A stretch of DNA of 14,260 nt from PCC-10605 sp964409355 (GTDB taxonomy: Bacteria > Cyanobacteriota > Cyanobacteriia > Cyanobacteriales > Cyanobacteriaceae), in the NCBI GenBank assembly GCA_964409355.1, contig CAYPDC010000107.1:1-14260 (forward strand). The letters are read 5' to 3'. The notes beneath the pieces were generated by a model. That model saw only the letters and a program-made list of their open reading frames with translations. It made no database searches and had not been told where the DNA came from. A program made the translations under genes and the position numbers. Shown piece after piece: positions 13,936-14,260 of the stretch; the stretch's first letter is position 1, and each line of letters opens with the position of its first letter.

Positions 13936-14238
13936 ATGGAATTATTAATAGAACATTTCGAAAAAGTTTTAGTCTATGTTGGTACTTTGGCAAAAATGTT
14001 TCTTGAAGTCATGGGAATATTAACCATTACGGGGGGAATTATTCTGAATTTTCCCGATATAATCCGTCTTTGTCATCACCCCAGTACTCATATTTATAGT
14101 AGAGTCAGAATTAATGTAGCTCGATCTTTAGCTTTAGCTTTAGAATTTCAATTAGGGGCGGATATAGTAGCAACAACGATAAGTGCAACCTATGGAAATT
14201 TAGTAACCCACATTCCGCATATTTCAACAGATTACTGA
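13936..14238 (+). CDS. DUF1622 family membrane protein, C-terminus apparently frameshifted
   Basis: A 100-residue open frame matching DUF1622, small membrane proteins of unknown function. There is a hydrophobic segment at about 14-40 (VGTLAKMFLEVMGILTITGGIIL) and the family signature R(V/I)...ARSLALALEFQLGADIVATTI at about 55-82. The frame then reads GNLVTHIPHISTDY and stops. In relatives this place carries an IA.IRT..NY.L-like end. A neighbouring frame here reads AYFNRLLKLTRDRY (from about 14219) and stays open to the window edge. A one- or two-base slip near 14200-14222 would restore the family C-terminus. The gene is therefore either a genuine frameshift, a sequencing error, or a shortened variant. 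No strong SD precedes the ATG. Confidence 0.7.
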   Translation: MELLIEHFEKVLVYVGTLAKMFLEVMGILTITGGIILNFPDIIRLCHHPSTHIYSRVRINVARSLALALEFQLGADIVATTISATYGNLVTHIPHISTDY

Positions 14239-14260
14239 AGTTAACACGAGATAGGTATTG

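Overview
The window is chromosomal DNA from a low-GC cyanobacterium. The evidence is a Tic22-family protein, the cyanobacterial response regulator RpaB, a DUF2214 membrane protein, a secreted TPR-CHAT protein, eight copies of the HIP1 octamer GCGATCGC, and cyanobacterial heptanucleotide repeats. The AT-rich base composition suggests a unicellular Geminocystis- or Cyanobacterium-like lineage. That placement is inference; no rRNA or other marker fixes the species.

Layout. Positions 1-351 hold no intact gene, only a possible coding remnant. A DUF2214 membrane protein (-) and tic22 (+) diverge from about 820-1012. After two repeat-type hairpins comes a 1064-residue secreted TPR-CHAT protein (2007-5201) with ten repeats at exact 42-residue spacing. 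Positions 5202-5966 form a non-coding mosaic of small mobile-element-like repeats. It leads into a decayed IS1-family transposase (5967-6650) interrupted by two in-frame amber codons. The right half is core-genome-like: recF (-), coaX (+), rpaB (-, TTG start), a secreted phytase-like esterase (+), cinA (+), a glycosyltransferase-TPR protein (+), and a DUF1622 membrane protein (+) whose reading frame appears broken near its C-terminus at the window edge.

The genes do not form one pathway. They are mostly single transcription units covering DNA repair (recF), coenzyme A synthesis (coaX), pyridine nucleotide recycling (cinA), light and stress gene control (rpaB), envelope or lumen protein handling (tic22) and sugar transfer (the TPR glycosyltransferase). 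There is no tRNA, rRNA, CRISPR array or recognisable riboswitch.

The points most worth a second look are the TPR-CHAT protein with its in-register repeats, the inverted-repeat-bounded element at 5470-5840 beside the IS1 relic, the two-amber transposase frame, and the apparent frameshift at the end of the DUF1622 gene. I see no clear multi-gene defence or other novel system.
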